Shown piece after piece: positions 18,191 through 26,807 of a stretch of 64,000 bases of DNA (the stretch's first letter is position 1; each line of letters begins with the position of its first letter). Source of the stretch: Methanimicrococcus blatticola (lineage in GTDB: Archaea; Halobacteriota; Methanosarcinia; Methanosarcinales; Methanosarcinaceae); contig NZ_SNYS01000008.1 of NCBI RefSeq assembly GCF_004363215.1, positions 62,001-126,000 of the forward strand. The letters are read 5' to 3'. Made by a program: the position numbers and the translations under genes. Under the pieces are notes generated by a model that was not told the DNA's origin, did no database searches, and saw only the letters and a program-made list of their open reading frames with translations.

Positions 18191-18865
18191 ATGGCAGATA
18201 AAAACAAATTACAGAGAAAAACCGGCATTATTTTGGCATTGGATGTCACGGATGAAGCAAGCGCGCTTGAAATTACGGCAGCTGTTGCTGACTTGGTGGA
18301 TGCCGTTAAAATCGGATATCCGCTTGTTCTCGGAACCGGACTTTCGATTGTTTCAAAATTATCAAAATACGCGCCGGTCATCGCCGACTTTAAAGTCGCC
18401 GACATTCCGAATACGGATCATTTGATTTGCGAACATGTGTTCAAAGCCGGCTGCGCCGCAGTGATCGTTCAGGGATTCACCGGTCCGGACAGTTTATCGG
18501 AATGCGTCAAAACGGCAACCGCTTTTGACGGAAAAGTATTCGTTGTTTCCGAAATGAGTCATCCCGGCGGCAGCTACTTTTTCACCGACGAAATTTCAAA
18601 AGAGATTGCAGGCCTTTCCAGAAAATACGGTGCCTTCGGAATTGTCGCGCCGGCCACCCGTCCTGAACGCGTGAAAGAATTGCGTGCTGTCATTGGTGAC
18701 GATTTGAAGATTATTTCTCCGGGCGTCGGTGCTCAAGGCGGCAGCGCGGCGGATACAATCAAAGCGGGCGCAGACTGGGTGATTGTCGGGCGCAGCATTT
18801 ACAATGCTGAAAATCCGAGAGACGAAGCGATGAAAGTGAAGGTTGAAATTGAAAAATTGATTTAA
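18191..18865 (+). CDS. pyrF: Orotidine 5'-phosphate decarboxylase
   Basis: 224 residues, TIM-barrel enzyme of the last step of UMP synthesis. Catalytic charge network: D66-x-K68-x-x-D71 in [11 protein letters not shown]. The phosphate loop is SPGVGAQGG followed by [23 protein letters not shown] precedes the ATG. pyrD and pyrK of the same pathway are on the other strand at 31-33 kb, so the pathway is scattered. Confidence 0.96.
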   Translation: MADKNKLQRKTGIILALDVTDEASALEITAAVADLVDAVKIGYPLVLGTGLSIVSKLSKYAPVIADFKVADIPNTDHLICEHVFKAGCAAVIVQGFTGPDSLSECVKTATAFDGKVFVVSEMSHPGGSYFFTDEISKEIAGLSRKYGAFGIVAPATRPERVKELRAVIGDDLKIISPGVGAQGGSAADTIKAGADWVIVGRSIYNAENPRDEAMKVKVEIEKLI

Positions 18866-18890
18866 GGTGATTGAATCCTAGATTTGATTG

Positions 18891-18963
18891 AATCAAAATG
18901 CCGATGATGAGAGTTTTGGCTGATTTAGTGATGAGCCCTATGAGTTCTGAGGCATTTTTGATT
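18891..18963 (+). terminator. Possible long-loop terminator after pyrF
   Basis: AATCAAAATGCC at 18891-18902 can pair, with one bulge, with GGCATTTTTGATT at 18951-18963. The loop is long (48 nt). It lies between converging genes and marks the left edge of the AT-rich two-gene island. Confidence 0.35.
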
Positions 18964-18998
18964 AAATTAAGACCATAGCACTCGATATCAAAATTTCA

Positions 18999-19415
18999 TT
19001 ACTCATCTGTAAACCACCCTATTTGCGAATTAACTTTTTTGCCATTATTGAAATAAACAAATGATTGGGGGGGGAATTCCAGACCGTAGTCTGATAAATT
19101 CTTTGGGGTCTCATACTTTATGACATCTCCTATCTGAAAAGCATACGCTCTCTCTTTTCCTTTGAAATATTCAAGATATTTAGCATAACTGATTCCCGAA
19201 TGAGTTTTTGTTTGTTCCCATAAATCAGCTGGACTTGCTGAAATAACATTAATGACTTTTGCCTCTCCAACTACTTTCATTTCAGGTGTGGTAGAATATA
19301 AAATTAAAGTATCAACCTTTTTCTGCGGCAGGGATTTACGGTATTCGTATAACTTCAAACCAGACAAAATTTGTTTGGCATACTCAGGTTTTATGGATAA
19401 TACAATTGAACTCAT
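18999..19415 (-). CDS. ASCH-domain (PUA-like) protein
   Basis: 138-residue small protein of the ASCH superfamily, beta-barrel folds related to PUA RNA-binding domains. Signature: LSIKPEYAKQILSGLKLYEYRK at the N-terminus, a TLILYSTTPEMKVVGEAKV strand pair, and AYAFQIGDVIKYETP. Its ATG (19415-19413) overlaps the TGA of the upstream PIN-GNAT gene in an ATGA junction, and a GGAG 9 nt upstream supports this start over the ATG at 19430. The overlap implies coupled translation. Codon use is AT-rich compared with the genes around it. Role in RNA binding or modified-base recognition is inferred from the family only. Confidence 0.82.
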   Translation of the reverse strand: MSSIVLSIKPEYAKQILSGLKLYEYRKSLPQKKVDTLILYSTTPEMKVVGEAKVINVISASPADLWEQTKTHSGISYAKYLEYFKGKERAYAFQIGDVIKYETPKNLSDYGLEFPPQSFVYFNNGKKVNSQIGWFTDE

Positions 19416-20947
19416 ATATTCAGTCTCCAAAATCTGCTTAGGTCAGTTCGCCCTTCATTGATTATCAAATTGAATTGATCATTAGTAATGTGTGTAAAAG
19501 GACGTGGTCCTTTTGGAAATGGAATGATATTGTTCTTCCATAGAAAATCCAAAACTGGTCGATGTACTAGACTTTTAACATAAACGAATTTCATAATTTT
19601 AATGTTATTTCTGTAATTTTGCCAAAATAACTCAAGATCATCTATCGAAAATACACTTCGATTTTGACACTGATTTAAAAATTCCTCTTTGGTTGAAAAT
19701 GTATCTAAAATCTCATCAACTATTGCAACTGTCGTTATAACAGAAGAAAATCGTTTTTTACTCCCTTCAGGTCCCATGCGATAAAATAACATTACATCTC
19801 CTGGATTAACATTGTCATCTTGTCCCCATGTGATGTATACTTTCTGCAGAGCATACCGGTATGGTGTATTTTCCAAAAAATCATTTTCATTTTCGGTATT
19901 TAAAATTGAATCTGGAAAAAGTGATGTATGATATTTGGGATCTATTGGCATTATGAATTTGTTGACATTATATCGAAGATTTGGATAATTTTGTTTAGGG
20001 GATAAAACCGAATCATAATTTGTCATGTTTTTCGTTAGAACGATTTCATTTCTACCATCAGTATGAATTTTACTACCAAATCTGACAAATCCCCACCGTA
20101 GAAAAAGTTGTCCCAATGCAATCAATTCTTCTCTATCATCAAATAATGTAACATATACTTCATCGACATTTCTTTCAAGGGCATTATCTAGAATGATTTT
20201 AATAAATCGTTCCCCTAACCTAAACCCCGTAGATTCAACTTTGAATGTACCTACTTTTAATCGACGTTTTTTACTAAATGATGGTATAATATCTGAATAA
20301 TTTTCGTCTTCTGTTTCAGTTTTTAAATAAAGAAAACCTAGAATTCGATCTGTACCATCTTGACAGATATATGCCTCTTCATCACATTTTTTTGCAAACC
20401 AACTAGCAAAACCATCATAATCCTCTTTGAAACTGTCAAAAAATGAATTATTAATGTCAATTGACCCAAAGTATCCTTTCTTTACAGCAAGAGTATTGTA
20501 CTCAACCAGGGTAGGATTTTCAGCAGTAGCATTAGATATGAAAGTATTAATTGAAACGACTTTTTGAGGAATTCCAAGAGTTATTGCCTTTCTTTGAAGT
20601 TTACGGTCTTCCGTTACTAACAAATCGACTCTACCTAAATAAACTTCATTTAGTAGAGCTGTATCAATTTTATCATTATCATTTTTATCGGTTGTACGAC
20701 TCAATTCCTCGACTTTAATATCCAAAGGGGCAACTGTTTTTAATTCATCGTATGCATCTAACTTAAGAGTCATTGACTCGGCGGGATCTGCTGTTATGTA
20801 CCGCTCTATTTCTTTTCTTGATAGGGGATGAATTAATTTATCATATTTTAGCTTATCAAGCCAACGAAAAAGGTGAGTAACGCTGTAATTTGTTACTTTT
20901 TTATTTTCACGATATATGATGATGTTGGTGTCAAGAAGAACGCGCAT
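19412..20947 (-). CDS. PIN-GNAT-PUA-like three-domain protein
   Basis: 511 residues with three parts. Residues 1-135 are a PIN nuclease domain with LLDTN (D6), E46 in SRKEIERY, D95 in NDKIDTALL and D114 in VTEDRKL, a complete acidic site. Residues about 145-310 look like a GNAT acetyltransferase: FKVESTGFRLGERF (the acetyl-CoA loop, R243-x-G245) and LFLRWGF. Residues about 330-511 have YALQKVYITWGQDDNVNPGDVMLFY and a valine-rich strand, like an EVE/ASCH-type PUA fold. ATG 20947 follows GGAG at 8 nt; a longer start at 20971 is less likely. AT-rich codon use unlike the neighbours suggests transfer. Function unknown; a toxin or RNA-processing role is inference. Confidence 0.85.
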   Translation of the reverse strand: MRVLLDTNIIIYRENKKVTNYSVTHLFRWLDKLKYDKLIHPLSRKEIERYITADPAESMTLKLDAYDELKTVAPLDIKVEELSRTTDKNDNDKIDTALLNEVYLGRVDLLVTEDRKLQRKAITLGIPQKVVSINTFISNATAENPTLVEYNTLAVKKGYFGSIDINNSFFDSFKEDYDGFASWFAKKCDEEAYICQDGTDRILGFLYLKTETEDENYSDIIPSFSKKRRLKVGTFKVESTGFRLGERFIKIILDNALERNVDEVYVTLFDDREELIALGQLFLRWGFVRFGSKIHTDGRNEIVLTKNMTNYDSVLSPKQNYPNLRYNVNKFIMPIDPKYHTSLFPDSILNTENENDFLENTPYRYALQKVYITWGQDDNVNPGDVMLFYRMGPEGSKKRFSSVITTVAIVDEILDTFSTKEEFLNQCQNRSVFSIDDLELFWQNYRNNIKIMKFVYVKSLVHRPVLDFLWKNNIIPFPKGPRPFTHITNDQFNLIINEGRTDLSRFWRLNI

Positions 20948-21136
20948 GTTAAGTTCTCCGAAGGAATTCATTAGGTAACAGCATTAATTACAAAAAATGT
21001 ATAGTTCTCACAAATTTTTTCATCTTAATAATAAATTATTAATCAATTAAAAATTAGTCAAATATCTTATGTGTTAAATAGTTATTACTTTTTGAGTTAC
21101 TTTCCTTCATTTTATTCCACTCTTGGTGGTGAAACC

Positions 21137-21146
21137 TTTATATAAT
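21137..21146 (+). promoter_or_regulatory. TATA box of tRNA-Pro
   Basis: TTTATATAAT lies 49 bp upstream of the mature tRNA 5' end, so the precursor would carry a short 5' leader for RNase P to remove. No other gene lies between. Confidence 0.6.
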
Positions 21147-21194
21147 AAAAACGGTTTTTACACTTGCTTTTTTAATAAAAATTGACCTCATAAA

Positions 21195-21272
21195 GGGGCT
21201 GTAGGGTAGCTTGGTCCATCCTGCAAGGCTGGGGGTCTTGCGACCTGAGTTCAAATCTCAGCAGCCCCACCA
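21195..21272 (+). tRNA. tRNA-Pro (anticodon GGG)
   Basis: 78-nt cloverleaf. Acceptor stem GGGGCTG pairs fully with CAGCCCC. The anticodon stem CAAGG/TCTTG closes the loop CTGGGGG with T33 and anticodon GGG. The T-arm CTGAG-TTCAAAT-CTCAG is perfect, and the D-arm has G18-G19 and A14/A21. The discriminator is A and the 3' CCA (21270-21272) is encoded. GGG reads CCC and CCU proline codons. Confidence 0.96.
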
Positions 21273-21410
21273 CATCTTATTTTCAAAATAATTTAAACTC
21301 AAAGAATTGCAATTGTCGATGCCGGCAGAATCCATTTTTGATAAAAACCGTCGTTTGCCGTATTAAAAATTTTATAAACCTTCAGCGCCTTTACTGTTTG
21401 GGGGATAATT

Positions 21411-21839
21411 ATGTTCATGGAATTGACCATACAAAAAGATACGGAAGGCATCAATTGGAAAGACGTGAAAAGTCTCTTGCAGCGAACCGACATGACAATT
21501 TATGATGTCGATCTTCATCAAAAAGCGTTTGAAAACAGCGCGAAAGTCATTTTTATCTACCACGGCGACATTTTGATCGGCTGCGGTCGTTTGATTTCTG
21601 ATTTTGCGTATCAGAGCGTCATTTATGACGTGGCCGTTGACAGGACATCACAAGGAAAAGGCATCGGTAAAATGATTGTCCGCCTTTTGATGGAAGGCGA
21701 AGAGGACAAAAACATTATTCTTTACGCGACGCCCGGAAAAGAAGAGTTTTATCACAAATTCGGATTCAGACGCACAAAGACCGGGATGGGACGGTTTATT
21801 GACGCGGAATCGGCGCTTGAACATGGATTTATTGATTGA
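21411..21839 (+). CDS. GNAT-family N-acetyltransferase
   Basis: 142 residues, single GNAT domain. The acetyl-CoA loop is VDRTSQGKGIGKMIVR (Q-G-K-G-I-G), followed by the strand IILYATPGKEEFYHKFGFRR typical of the fold's end. Closest in style to the small YjgM/ElaA-like GNATs that acetylate amino groups of small molecules. Substrate unknown. GGGGGATAATT precedes ATG 21411. A TATA-like TTTATAAA is at 21371-21378. It follows tRNA-Pro by 138 bp. Confidence 0.9.
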   Translation: MFMELTIQKDTEGINWKDVKSLLQRTDMTIYDVDLHQKAFENSAKVIFIYHGDILIGCGRLISDFAYQSVIYDVAVDRTSQGKGIGKMIVRLLMEGEEDKNIILYATPGKEEFYHKFGFRRTKTGMGRFIDAESALEHGFID

Positions 21840-22093
21840 TTTTGATTAAATGAATTTCTCTGACCCATTTCTTCAGATCCATTTCCTCTTATCTATTTTT
21901 CTTATCCATTCTTTCTTTTTTTCATAATATTTTCATGACAATATTTTAAATTTCAAAATATGCAACAGCTTGTCTTTTATTTCAAAAACTTAAAAAATTG
22001 ACGGAAGATGCATTCCTTTCACTTCAATAAGAATATATATCATTCAAGCATACCGAAATCACTTATTAATAAATATAAATCAAGAGGCTGATT

Positions 22094-23356
22094 ATGGTTT
22101 CAAAAGAACTTCCTTTTATAAAATCTCAAATTGAAGAGATCATCAAAACGCATCCGACGCCGTTTCACATTTATGATGAAAAAGCGATTCGCGACAACGC
22201 CGAAGACATGAAGCGCGCATTCAGAATCGTCAACGGCTTCAAAGAATTCTTCGCGGTCAAAGCACTTCCGAACCCTTACATCTTAAAAATCCTCGCCGAA
22301 CACGGATTCGGTGCCGACTGCAGTTCTTTGCCGGAACTTTTGCTCGCAGAGGAAGCGGGCATCACGGGCGAAAACATCATGTTCAGCTCCAATGACACGC
22401 CGGCCGAAGAATTCAAAAAAGCCAAAGAGCTTGGCGCAATCATCAATTTGGATGACATTTCTCATATTGATGTTTTGGAAAAAACCGCCGGGCTCCCCGA
22501 CATTGTTTGTTTCAGATACAATCCCGGACCGCTGAAGGGCGGTAACGAACTCATCGGAAAACCCGAAGAAGCGAAATACGGTTTCACCCGCGAGCAACTT
22601 TTTGAAGGATACGAAATTCTCAAAAAGAAAGGCGTTAAAAGATTCGGTCTTCACACAATGGTTGCTTCCAACGAGCTGAATGTTGATTATTTCGTTGAAA
22701 CCGCACGCATTTTGTTTGAAGTGATTGTTGAAATTTCTCAAAAACTCGATATTAACTTTGAATTCGTCAACCTCGGCGGCGGAATCGGCATCCCTTACCG
22801 CCCGGACCAAGAACGTGTTTCCTTTGACGCGGTGGCCGGCGGCGTGAAAAAAGCGTATGACGAGACAATCGGCAAAGCAAACATCGCTCAACCGAATGTT
22901 TACTTCGAATGCGGTCGCGTGATTACCGGACCGTACGGTTATCTGATCACAGAAGTCCGTCACATGAAACACATTTACAAAGATTATGTCGGAACGGACG
23001 CCTGTATGGCAAACCTCATGCGCCCCGGCATTTATGGTGCTTATCATCACATCACCGTACTCGGCAAAGAAAATACAAAACAGGATCACAAATACGATGT
23101 GACCGGCTCTTTGTGTGAAAACAACGACAAATTCGCCGTCGACAGAATGCTCCCTGAAATCGAGCGCGGTGACCTTTTGGTCATTCACGACACCGGCGCG
23201 CACGGATTCGCGATGGGATTTAATTACAACGGAAAACTGCGCTCGGCTGAACTTCTCCTCAGACCCGACGGCAGCATTTTCAAAATCCGAAGAGCGGAAA
23301 CAATTGAAGATTATTTCGCGACATTGGATTTTAAAGGGTTGAAATCGTTCAAATGA
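22094..23356 (+). CDS. lysA: Diaminopimelate decarboxylase-like PLP enzyme
   Basis: 420 residues, fold-type III PLP decarboxylase. K56 in FFAVKALPNPY binds PLP; the glycine loop is NLGGGIGIPYRPDQ; the catalytic Cys is in GSLCENNDKF; the phosphate-binding ECGRVITGPYGYL and the C-terminal DTGAHGFAMGFNYNG are present. It makes lysine from meso-diaminopimelate. The spread of residues fits LysA rather than ornithine/arginine decarboxylase, but the insertion ITVLGKENTKQDHKYDVTG is distinctive. AAGAGG precedes the ATG. No other lys genes are in the window. Confidence 0.86.
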   Translation: MVSKELPFIKSQIEEIIKTHPTPFHIYDEKAIRDNAEDMKRAFRIVNGFKEFFAVKALPNPYILKILAEHGFGADCSSLPELLLAEEAGITGENIMFSSNDTPAEEFKKAKELGAIINLDDISHIDVLEKTAGLPDIVCFRYNPGPLKGGNELIGKPEEAKYGFTREQLFEGYEILKKKGVKRFGLHTMVASNELNVDYFVETARILFEVIVEISQKLDINFEFVNLGGGIGIPYRPDQERVSFDAVAGGVKKAYDETIGKANIAQPNVYFECGRVITGPYGYLITEVRHMKHIYKDYVGTDACMANLMRPGIYGAYHHITVLGKENTKQDHKYDVTGSLCENNDKFAVDRMLPEIERGDLLVIHDTGAHGFAMGFNYNGKLRSAELLLRPDGSIFKIRRAETIEDYFATLDFKGLKSFK

Positions 23357-23412
23357 ACATCATCCTTTTTCTTTCTTTTTTCAAAAACGAGATGCGTTTT
23401 TAATATATTTCA

Positions 23413-23733
23413 GAAAAGCGGAGCGGCTCGCGCGATGGCGACAATGATGCCAATGCAACAGGCAAGGTCGCAGCAACGTAAACGGTAAGGTAGCGGCAGC
23501 AGCGCAAACGGTAAGGTAGCAGCGGCACGTTCGCGCAGCGAACGGCTATCATAAAAAAGAGCAGATGCATGCAGCAACACAGACATGCAGCAACACAGAC
23601 ATGCAGCAACAAAAAAATCAAAAAGCAGAGTCTCGTTTATTGCTGTATGGGTTGGGTACGAATCCGCAAATTTCCGTTTTCTCTCTTCACTTCGTTCCGA
23701 TCGAAAACGTAAATTAGCGGTCGGCTGTTTTGG
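23413..23733 (-). repeat. Dispersed VNTR element, copy B (inverted)
   Basis: Read on the minus strand it matches copy A along its length: a left flank GGAAATTTGCGGATTCGTAC, three 16-bp units starting TGTTGCTGCA, the core CATCTGCTCTTTTTTATG, the hairpin CGTTCGC-TGC-GCGAACG (23528-23544), two to three units of the 26-bp array, and the right end GAGCCGCTCCGCTTTTC. It has fewer units in both arrays than copy A. Open frames in it are shadows of the repeats. Confidence 0.85.
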
Positions 23734-23752
23734 GTTTCTCTGATTCTCTAAT

Positions 23753-23827
23753 ACTGATAAAACTCAAATTGATAAACCCAAACTGATAAAGTCCAAACTG
23801 ATAAAGTTCAAACTGATAAAACCCAAA
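23753..23827. repeat. 15-bp tandem repeat (ACTGATAAARYYCAA)
   Basis: Five units of ACTGATAAANNYCAA, one shortened to 14 bp, lie between VNTR copy B and the mevalonate genes. It contains the GATAAA word also seen in the 7907-7983 array. Confidence 0.75.
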
Positions 23828-23891
23828 GTGTTTTTGCAAAAATCGAAAACAACCTTTTTATTTACATACCGCTTTTTCAAAAGCAGATACT

Positions 23892-25175
23892 ATGAGTTTC
23901 CGTGATTTTATTGACAATTTAAGAAAGAACGGGCGTTTGACTGAAATTGACCGCCCTGTTTCGAAAGACTTTGAAGCGCCGATTTTAGCGCATGAAAACA
24001 AAGGACCTGTTTTTTTCACAAACGTTGACGGTTCTAAAGCAATTATGAATCTGCTCGGCTCCCGCGAAGAACTCGGTGCCATGCTCGGCGTTCCCAAAGA
24101 AGAAATTATTCAGCGGCTGGCCGATATTTCTCCCGATGGCGAAGTCGTCGTTGTCAAAGATTCGCCGACGAAAGACGTGATTGTTGAAGAAAAGAATGTT
24201 GATTTGTTCAAAATCCCGATCATGAAGCATTTCGAAAAAGACGGCGGTCAGGGATATATTACGGCAGGCATTGTCGTCTCGGAATATGAAGGCGAAAAGA
24301 ATGCGTCCATTCACAGATTGATGGTCGTTGACAAAAATACGCTTTCAGCCCGCTTGGTTCCGCCGCGCCACACTTATGTGATTCACAAAAAAGCGGCCGA
24401 AAAAGGCGAAAAACTTCCGATTGCAATCGTTCTCGGTGCCGACCCGGTGATTACTTACGCCAGTACGACACGCGTTCCGCTGTCCAAAGAGTTTGAATAC
24501 GCGGCAGCACTTCGCGGCGCGCCGGTCGAATTATTTGAATGCAGCAACGGCATCAAAGTACCTCACGCCGAATATGTTTTGGAAGGTTATCTCGATCCGC
24601 AGGAACGTGTCGCGGAAGGACCGTTTGTTGACATCACAGGAACATATGATCACATCCGCCCCGAACCCGTTATCAAAATCACGAAAATTTATCATAGAAA
24701 AGATCCGATTTATCACGGCATTCTGCCGGCCGGTGCCGAACATTTATTGATGATGGGCGTTCCGTACGAGCCCAAAATTTACAAAGCGGTCAGCGAAGTC
24801 ACAACCGTTAAAAATGTCGTTTTGACCGAAGGCGGCTGCTGTTATCTGCATGCCGTTGTTCAAATTCAGAAACAAACGGAGGGCGACGCGAAGAACGCGA
24901 TTATGGCAGCGTTTGCGGCGCACACCAGTTTGAAACATGTTGTTGTCGTTGACGAAGATATTGATATTTTCAATCCGGATGACGTTGAATTCGCAATTGC
25001 GACGCGCGTGAAAGGCGATGCAGACATTATGATTGTTACAAACGTGCGCGGCAGTTCGCTTGATCCGCGCGGCGCGCCGGACGGAACGACATCCAAAGTC
25101 GGCGTTGACGCGACAAAAGTGCTGGTCAACAAAGAAGATTTCGAACGCGCGAAGTTTCCCGTTTTGAAAAAGTAA
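23892..25175 (+). CDS. UbiD-family anhydromevalonate phosphate decarboxylase (likely)
   Basis: 427 residues, UbiD family, prenylated-FMN-dependent decarboxylases. The two genes that follow encode phosphomevalonate dehydratase, so the likely reaction is decarboxylation of trans-anhydromevalonate 5-phosphate to isopentenyl phosphate in the archaeal mevalonate pathway, which supplies membrane isoprenoids. Visible UbiD segments: RDFIDNLRKNGRLTEIDRPV, FTNVDGSKAIMNLLGSREEL, HRLMVVDKNTLSARLVPPRHTY and TRVKGDADIMIVTNVRGSSLDP. ATG 23892 follows a TATA-like CTTTTTATTTA by about 30 bp, so the mRNA may be nearly leaderless. General aromatic UbiD is the alternative, but the context argues against it. Confidence 0.9.
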   Translation: MSFRDFIDNLRKNGRLTEIDRPVSKDFEAPILAHENKGPVFFTNVDGSKAIMNLLGSREELGAMLGVPKEEIIQRLADISPDGEVVVVKDSPTKDVIVEEKNVDLFKIPIMKHFEKDGGQGYITAGIVVSEYEGEKNASIHRLMVVDKNTLSARLVPPRHTYVIHKKAAEKGEKLPIAIVLGADPVITYASTTRVPLSKEFEYAAALRGAPVELFECSNGIKVPHAEYVLEGYLDPQERVAEGPFVDITGTYDHIRPEPVIKITKIYHRKDPIYHGILPAGAEHLLMMGVPYEPKIYKAVSEVTTVKNVVLTEGGCCYLHAVVQIQKQTEGDAKNAIMAAFAAHTSLKHVVVVDEDIDIFNPDDVEFAIATRVKGDADIMIVTNVRGSSLDPRGAPDGTTSKVGVDATKVLVNKEDFERAKFPVLKK

Positions 25176-25196
25176 TCTGTCGGATGAGGTGGCAAA

Positions 25197-26384
25197 GTGT
25201 ATCTGACAAAAGAAGAAGAGAAGACGCTTCGCGGCGAGGACGGCGAAACACTTCGCAAAATGATTGAAATTCTTGTTGCGCTCGGCGATATTTACGGGGC
25301 CGATGCGCTCATCCCGATTAAAAGCGCTCAGGTCTCGGGCGTTTCTTACAAAACCATCGGCGATGCCGGTCTTGAATGGATTTCCGATTTGAAAGGAAAA
25401 GTTCGGGTGCCGACCGTTTTGAATCCTGCCGGCATGGATATGAACAATTGGGAACGCCTCGGCATTGACCCGAAGTTTGCCGCCAAGCAGATTGAAATCA
25501 TTAAAGCGTTCGGCAGCCTCGGAATCGAGCCGAAATGTACATGTACGCCTTATTATTTGAACGGTTTTGATGTTCAATACAAAGATCATTTGGCATGGGG
25601 AGAGTCTTCAGCCATCTCTTTTTCCAACTCCGTTCTCGGCGCGCGCACGAACCGCGAAGGCGGACCGTCTGCGCTTGCTGCCGCTTTGATCGGCAAAACG
25701 CCTGATTACGGGTATCATAAAGTTGAAAACCGAACGCCGAGCTTTGAAATTATTGTTGATTTTGAAACCGCCGGCTCAGATTACGGCGCGCTCGGCTATG
25801 TCGCCGGCAAAATGGTCGGCAGCAAAATCCCGCTTTTCAAAATGAAATCCGTGCCGACAAAGGATGAAATGAAAATGCTCGGCGCGGCAATGGCGGCCTC
25901 CGGTGCTGTTGCGCTTTATCATATCGACGGCGTGACGCCTGAAATTAAAGATAAAGAATTCGTTTACGAAAAACCGGCGGAAAGCATTACGATTGATCAA
26001 AAAGACATCAGCGCGGTTTATGAAACATCAAACGATTCAACAATGAAGCCCGATATTGTTACCATCGGCTGCCCGCACTGTTCAAAAGCAGAACTCGAAA
26101 TGCTCGCCGCTCTTCTGGAAGGCAAAACAGTTGTTAAAGAATTCTGGATTTTCACATCGCGTGAAGTTGCCGAACAAAACAAAGCCATTGTTGACAAAAT
26201 TGAAAAAAGCGGTGCGAAAGTCGTTTGTGACACCTGCATGGTTGTCTCGCCGGCCGCCAATTCTTACAGCTGCATGATGGTTAATTCCGGCAAAGCTTAC
26301 GCTTACGTGCCGAGCATGTGCGGACTGAAAGCGACTTACGGAACAGCGGAGCGGTGCGTTAAAGAAGCGACGGGGGAGATTTGA
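25197..26384 (+). CDS. Phosphomevalonate dehydratase large subunit (AcnX catalytic)
   Basis: 395 residues, aconitase-X (DUF521) family. With the next gene it dehydrates mevalonate 5-phosphate to anhydromevalonate phosphate. Family features: LIPIKSAQVSGVSYKTIGDAG, KCTCTPYYLNG with candidate Fe-S cysteines, SAISFSNSVLGARTNREGGPSAL, TIGCPHCSKAEL and VVSPAANSYSCMMVNSGKAYAYVP. The start is a GTG at 25197 preceded by GAGGTG at a normal distance; no ATG is near. It is 21 bp after the UbiD-like gene, and its stop codon directly abuts the small-subunit ATG. Confidence 0.93.
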   Translation: MYLTKEEEKTLRGEDGETLRKMIEILVALGDIYGADALIPIKSAQVSGVSYKTIGDAGLEWISDLKGKVRVPTVLNPAGMDMNNWERLGIDPKFAAKQIEIIKAFGSLGIEPKCTCTPYYLNGFDVQYKDHLAWGESSAISFSNSVLGARTNREGGPSALAAALIGKTPDYGYHKVENRTPSFEIIVDFETAGSDYGALGYVAGKMVGSKIPLFKMKSVPTKDEMKMLGAAMAASGAVALYHIDGVTPEIKDKEFVYEKPAESITIDQKDISAVYETSNDSTMKPDIVTIGCPHCSKAELEMLAALLEGKTVVKEFWIFTSREVAEQNKAIVDKIEKSGAKVVCDTCMVVSPAANSYSCMMVNSGKAYAYVPSMCGLKATYGTAERCVKEATGEI

Positions 26385-26789
26385 ATGAGTCAAATAATCA
26401 AAGGGCGAATCATTGCGCGCGGGCAGGCTTCCGGAAAAGTTTTGATGACCAAAGATCCGATTTCTTTTTTGGGAACCGTTAATCCTGAAACCGGCGACAT
26501 TGTCGATCCGAGCCATGAACTTTTCGGAAAATCAATCAAAGGAACCGTTTTGGTTTTTCCGCAAGGAAAAGGATCAACTGTCGGCTCGTATGTGATTTAC
26601 CAGCTTCAAAAGAACAACGCGGCTCCGGCCGCAATCATCAATTTGGAGTGTGAGCCGATTGTCGCTGTCGGCGCAATCATTTCTGAAATTCCGATGATTG
26701 ACAAACTGGAAACCAATCCGTATGATGTTTTGAAAGACGGCGACGAGGTTTTGGTCAACAGCGCCGAAGGTTTTATTGAAATTTTGTAA
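26385..26789 (+). CDS. Phosphomevalonate dehydratase small subunit (AcnX swivel)
   Basis: 134 residues, DUF126 'swivelling' domain of aconitase X. The loop GKGSTVGSYVIYQL (Ser-rich, active-site side) and the end LVNSAEGFIEIL are typical of the family. It begins immediately after the stop of the large subunit, which implies coupled translation and a 1:1 complex. Separate subunits are the usual archaeal form. Confidence 0.93.
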   Translation: MSQIIKGRIIARGQASGKVLMTKDPISFLGTVNPETGDIVDPSHELFGKSIKGTVLVFPQGKGSTVGSYVIYQLQKNNAAPAAIINLECEPIVAVGAIISEIPMIDKLETNPYDVLKDGDEVLVNSAEGFIEIL

Positions 26790-26807
26790 TCGGACGGGTA
26801 TTTGAAA

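Noticed and set aside
21195-21272. Attachment site in tRNA-Pro for the ASCH/PIN island
   Set aside because: I looked for a repeated tRNA 3' end near 18.9-19.0 kb and found none, and there is no integrase; insertion by tRNA-site recombination is not supported.
22283-23203. 306-codon frame antisense to lysA
   Set aside because: Complement of a strongly conserved gene; long antisense frames are common with this codon bias.
24744-25589. 281-codon frame antisense to the UbiD-like and AcnX genes
   Set aside because: Spans two recognised genes and their junction on the other strand; no homology or ribosome site.
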